Assembly: GCA_900541495.1 (NCBI GenBank)
Contig: UQKC01000080.1
Span: 1-8,079, forward strand
DNA length: 8,079 bases
From: an uncultured Ruminococcus sp.
Lineage (GTDB): Bacteria > Bacillota > Clostridia > Oscillospirales > Ruminococcaceae
Direction: 5' to 3'
The notes beneath the pieces were generated by a model. The model made no database searches. It saw only the letters and a program-made list of their open reading frames with translations, and was not told the DNA's origin. The position numbers and the translations under genes are program-made. Of the stretch, positions 4,890 to 8,079 are shown piece after piece (positions within the stretch are counted from its first letter, which is position 1; every line of letters starts with the position of its first letter).

Positions 4890-7853
4890 ATGCTCCAGTT
4901 AAAGAACATTGTAAAACAATACGGCGAGGGCGACAATGCTGTAAAAGCGCTCAACGGCGTAAGCATCTCATTCCGCGAGAACGAGTTCGTTTCGATACTC
5001 GGACATTCGGGCTGCGGCAAAACAACGCTGCTCAACATCATCGGCGGACTTGATCATTATACCTCGGGCGACCTTGTTATCAACGGCATTTCCACCAAGG
5101 ATTACAAGGACAGAGATTGGGACGCTTACCGAAACCACACGATAGGCTTTATTTTCCAAAGCTACAACCTTATCCCCCACCAGACTGTTCTTGCAAACGT
5201 TGAACTTGCACTGACGATATCGGGCGTTTCCAAGTCCGAACGCCGCAGAAGAGCTATTGAGGCTCTCGAAAAAGTAGGTCTTGGCAATCAGATACACAAA
5301 AAGCCGAATCAGATGTCGGGCGGTCAGATGCAGCGTGTTGCAATTGCCCGTGCGCTCATCAACAACCCCGATATTCTCCTCGCAGACGAACCGACAGGTG
5401 CGCTCGACAGTGAAACATCGATTCAGGTAATGGAGCTTCTCAAAGAGATCGCAAAGGATAAGCTTGTCATAATGGTAACGCATAACCCCGAGCTTGCCGA
5501 AAAATATTCAACGCGAATCGTCCGCATCAAGGACGGACTTCTCACCGATGACAGCGATCCTTTTGAACCCGAGCAGGCAGACGCTCCCGTTGACGCAAAG
5601 AAAAAGCGCGTTTCAATGTCATTCCTCACGGCAATATCGCTTTCGCTCAACAACCTGCTCACAAAAAAGGGCAGAACCATTCTTACAGCCTTTGCAGGCT
5701 CTATCGGCATTATCGGCATCGCCCTTATCCTCTCGCTTTCAACAGGTATCAACGATTATATCAATGAGATACAGGAGGCAACGCTTTCCTCCTATCCTAT
5801 TCAAATTTTCGAGGAAACCGCCGACACCGCCGCGCTTATGAACGCGATGATGGACAATTCGCCGAACAAGAGCAACGACGAAGAAGAAACCGAGCTTGAC
5901 AATGTCGTTCACGGAAATACCGCTGTTTACGAAATTTTCAATTCGCTCAATTCTTCCGCAAAGCAGAAAAACGATATGCCTGCGATAAAGGATTTACTCG
6001 ATAATGACGAAACCATTCAGGAAAACGCAAGCTCCGTTTCCTACAGCTATGACATTCAGATGCCTATCTTCACAAAAGACCCGTCGGGCAAGATAGTGAA
6101 ATCGGACTTCACCGAAACCTTCCAGACCTCAGTCGGAGTTGATGTTACTTCCTCCGCCGCTTCATCTGCGATGCTCAGTATGACACCAATGGGCAACGTT
6201 CAGGTTTGGCAGGAAATGCTCCCCGGCGAAAACGACAGTGACGTAAACGAAATTATCAAGAACCAGTATGACCTCGTTTACGGAAACTGGCCCAAGAATT
6301 ACAATGATGTCGTTGTTATCCTTTCGTCTAAAAATGAGATACCCGATATCGTAATGTACACCCTCGGATTCAAGGATCAGGAAAAGCTCCCAGAGATAAT
6401 GAACGCCGCAATGACGGGCGGTATCATTGATGACTACGGCGTTACCGACTGGACTTTTGACGAAGTTATGAGCAAGGAATACAAGCTCATTCTCCCCTGC
6501 GAATATTATCAGAAGAACGAGAGCGGCGTAGGCTATGTTGACCTCACCAAGACCGATACGGGACTTGAATATATCTACAGCGCAGAGGATATCGGCACAC
6601 CGCTCCATATCTGCGGATTTATCCGTCCTGACGAAGACTCCACAGCCGCTATGCTCACGGGTTATATCGGCTACACAAAGGCACTCACCGACTACGTTAT
6701 CGACACAACCAATTCAAGCGATATCATAGCAGAACAGCAGAATGATGAAAGCACCGATATCCTTTCGGGCGATCCGTTCAAGACCGATGATTATGTTCCC
6801 CTTTCCGATGAAGAAAAGGCTGAAAAAGCTAAGGCTTATATCGAAGGTTTAAGCGTTTCCGATAAGGCTAATGTCTTCCGCTTCGTTATGTCACAGCCGA
6901 GCGAGGACGATATGAACGCTTATGCCGACCAGTTCCTCGCAAATGTCACAAGAGAACAGATAGAAGAGCAAATGGCGGGTCAGTACGCCGAAGAAATGGG
7001 CGTTGAATCAGCCGACAGCGTTAAGAGCTATATCCAACAGATGAGCGATGATGAGCTGTTTTCTTTCGTCCGTGAAAACGTAAAGGAACAGTATGCACAG
7101 CAGTACGCCGAGCAGATCGAGCAGCAGTTCTCCGCAATGACCGCCGACCAGATCGCGGCAACAATGTCCGTTACTCCGCTCACCGATGCGCAGTACGCCG
7201 CAATTTTTGACGAATACACCCCCGAACAGCTCTCCGACAGAACCTACGATGATGTAATGGATATCCTCGGCAAAGCTGATTTTGACGAACCGTCCACTAT
7301 CAATATCTATGCAAAATCATTCGAAGAAAAGGATAAAATATCCGACCGCATCAGCGAATACAACGACAGCGCCGCAGAGGAAGATCAGATACACTATACG
7401 GACTATGTCGCTCTGCTTATGTCCTCAATAACAAATATCATCAGCGGTATTTCGTATGTCCTCATCGCATTCGTTGCAATTTCGCTCGTCGTTTCCTCAA
7501 TTATGATAGGCATTATCACATATATCTCCGTTCTCGAAAGAACAAGGGAAATAGGTATCCTCCGCGCAATAGGCGCATCAAAGCACGATGTTTCGACCGT
7601 GTTCAACGCAGAAACATTGCTCGTAGGACTTACCTCGGGACTTATCGGCGTTGCTATCTCGGCACTCGCGCTTATCCCGATAAATGCTATCATTTTCAAG
7701 CTCACGAACATTGAGGGACTTAAGGCAGTCCTGCCCGTACCTGCGGCTGTCATACTTGTAGCAATAAGCATGATACTCACGCTTATTGCAGGCGTTATCC
7801 CGTCAAGAGTCGCATCGAAGAAAGACCCTGTTGAAGCACTCCGCACGGAATAA
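4890..7853 (+). CDS. MacB-like ABC transporter, fused ATPase and FtsX-type permease
   Basis: This 987-residue protein joins a nucleotide-binding domain (1-220) to an FtsX/MacB-type permease. The ATPase is intact: Walker A GHSGCGKTT (38-46), Q-loop Gln90, signature MSGGQ (142-146), Walker B ILLADEP (162-168, Glu167), D-loop ALD (171-173) and switch His198. After a Lys-rich linker comes membrane segment 1 (about 265-285), an extracellular region of about 560 residues, then segments 2-4 (about 853-878, 908-936 and 946-972), with the conserved cytosolic loop ERTREIGILRAIGASK (883-898) between 2 and 3. The extracellular part has a mixed-fold portion (290-610) and an acidic, Gln/Ala-rich helical portion (635-795). 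MacB-type proteins use ATP to drive motion in the outer domain, often to export peptides or drugs. No membrane-fusion partner, two-component system or peptide gene is in the window, so the substrate is unknown. The initiator is typical for the family. Confidence 0.92.
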   Translation: MLQLKNIVKQYGEGDNAVKALNGVSISFRENEFVSILGHSGCGKTTLLNIIGGLDHYTSGDLVINGISTKDYKDRDWDAYRNHTIGFIFQSYNLIPHQTVLANVELALTISGVSKSERRRRAIEALEKVGLGNQIHKKPNQMSGGQMQRVAIARALINNPDILLADEPTGALDSETSIQVMELLKEIAKDKLVIMVTHNPELAEKYSTRIVRIKDGLLTDDSDPFEPEQADAPVDAKKKRVSMSFLTAISLSLNNLLTKKGRTILTAFAGSIGIIGIALILSLSTGINDYINEIQEATLSSYPIQIFEETADTAALMNAMMDNSPNKSNDEEETELDNVVHGNTAVYEIFNSLNSSAKQKNDMPAIKDLLDNDETIQENASSVSYSYDIQMPIFTKDPSGKIVKSDFTETFQTSVGVDVTSSAASSAMLSMTPMGNVQVWQEMLPGENDSDVNEIIKNQYDLVYGNWPKNYNDVVVILSSKNEIPDIVMYTLGFKDQEKLPEIMNAAMTGGIIDDYGVTDWTFDEVMSKEYKLILPCEYYQKNESGVGYVDLTKTDTGLEYIYSAEDIGTPLHICGFIRPDEDSTAAMLTGYIGYTKALTDYVIDTTNSSDIIAEQQNDESTDILSGDPFKTDDYVPLSDEEKAEKAKAYIEGLSVSDKANVFRFVMSQPSEDDMNAYADQFLANVTREQIEEQMAGQYAEEMGVESADSVKSYIQQMSDDELFSFVRENVKEQYAQQYAEQIEQQFSAMTADQIAATMSVTPLTDAQYAAIFDEYTPEQLSDRTYDDVMDILGKADFDEPSTINIYAKSFEEKDKISDRISEYNDSAAEEDQIHYTDYVALLMSSITNIISGISYVLIAFVAISLVVSSIMIGIITYISVLERTREIGILRAIGASKHDVSTVFNAETLLVGLTSGLIGVAISALALIPINAIIFKLTNIEGLKAVLPVPAAVILVAISMILTLIAGVIPSRVASKKDPVEALRTE

Positions 7854-7881
7854 TGCGTAATGCATAATGCGTAATTCGTAA
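7854..7881. repeat. Four tandem heptamers directly after the transporter stop codon
   Basis: TGCGTAA, TGCATAA, TGCGTAA and TTCGTAA follow each other without a gap from the base after the stop codon. The last seven bases of the gene (GGAATAA) also end in TAA, so the array runs into the gene end. Such short TAA-ending arrays are, as I recall, common between genes of Clostridia, often next to GC-rich hairpins like the one at 7919. Confidence 0.55.
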
Positions 7882-7918
7882 TTATTCATATTCCGTTAGT
7901 TTTCAGTGAAAATCGTAG

Positions 7919-7939
7919 GGGCGGATTCCATATCCGCCC
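7919..7939. repeat. GC-rich REP-like hairpin
   Basis: GGGCGGAT (7919-7926) and ATCCGCCC (7932-7939) form a perfect 8-bp stem around a 5-nt loop. No T run follows on either strand, so it is not a standard terminator, although it could slow polymerase or protect the 3' end of the transporter mRNA. The sequence around it resembles dispersed intergenic repeats of Clostridia; that is from memory, not a search. Confidence 0.5.
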
Positions 7940-7979
7940 GTTGCAAACCCGTATTTAGATATTTTTCTTGCATTAATTG

Positions 7980-8026
7980 AAGAACCCTGTTTTCAATGGT
8001 TTTTATCCAAAGAAAACAGGGTTCTT
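7980..8026. other. Perfect 15-bp hairpin abutting the 19-bp repeat
   Basis: AAGAACCCTGTTTTC (7980-7994) pairs perfectly with GAAAACAGGGTTCTT (8012-8026). Inside, TGG (7997-7999) and CCA (8007-8009) add a short inner stem. The + strand has no T run after the stem; instead the 19-bp repeat begins, sharing the final TT. It could be the terminator of the ABC transporter gene whose T run was displaced by an insertion, or a structure of its own. The left repeat copy has no such hairpin next to it, so it is not part of the repeat. Confidence 0.6.
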
Positions 8027-8043
8027 AGAGCCTGTTGACACTA
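8025..8043. repeat. 19-bp inverted repeat, right copy (possible insertion-sequence end)
   Basis: TTAGAGCCTGTTGACACTA is the exact reverse complement of 35-53. It contains TTGACA (8035-8040) pointing right, away from the window. On the minus strand a frame open from the window edge ends in TAG at 8043-8041, inside the repeat, reading FVQIACIFTWLK. That could be the C-terminus of a transposase lying to the right, but 12 residues are too few to identify. Confidence 0.6.
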
Positions 8044-8079
8044 TTTTAGCCACGTGAAGATGCACGCGATTTGAACGAA

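Noticed and set aside
1..8079. CRISPR array, tRNA, rRNA, toxin-antitoxin or phage-defence genes
   Set aside because: No regularly spaced direct repeats, cloverleaf-like segments or matching proteins were seen on either strand.

Overview
This 8.1 kb window looks like chromosomal DNA from a low-to-mid-GC Gram-positive anaerobe, most likely a gut or rumen Clostridia of the Ruminococcus/Oscillospiraceae type. The evidence is strong AGGAGG-type ribosome binding sites, sigma-A-like promoters, a secreted BspA-type leucine-rich-repeat protein, a fused MacB-like ABC transporter with a very large extracellular domain, and a carbohydrate O-acetylesterase. I cannot name a species. All five genes I can support are on the + strand.

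Layout: (1) 1-294 is AT-rich and non-coding. It carries one copy of a 19-bp repeat (35-53) and, near its end, a promoter (232-260) and a strong Shine-Dalgarno sequence. (2) 295-2718 is a probable two-gene unit: a cytoplasmic SASA/SGNH-family O-acetylesterase followed after 33 bp by metF. (3) A near-consensus promoter (2744-2772) starts a second unit of dut and a TTG-started secreted LRR-fibronectin III protein, closed by a 14-bp-stem terminator (4543-4583). (4) 4541-4889 has no convincing gene. After the terminator it holds a small foldable stretch and a ~200-bp imperfect long inverted repeat (4668-4868) resembling a MITE, ending just before the ribosome binding site of the next gene. (5) 4890-7853 encodes a 987-residue ATPase-permease fusion. 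(6) 7854-8079 holds heptamer repeats, a GC-rich hairpin, a perfect 15-bp hairpin, and the second copy of the 19-bp repeat in inverted orientation.

How the genes relate: MetF and dUTPase are housekeeping enzymes that touch the same folate/thymidylate node (5,10-methylene-THF and dUMP are the thymidylate synthase substrates), but they sit on different promoters, so a functional link is only an inference. The esterase would release acetate from imported acetylated sugars, and the LRR protein and ABC transporter act at the cell surface. I do not see a clear new multi-gene system. The strongest unexplained structures are the perfect 19-bp inverted repeat bracketing almost the whole window and the long hairpin element in front of the transporter.
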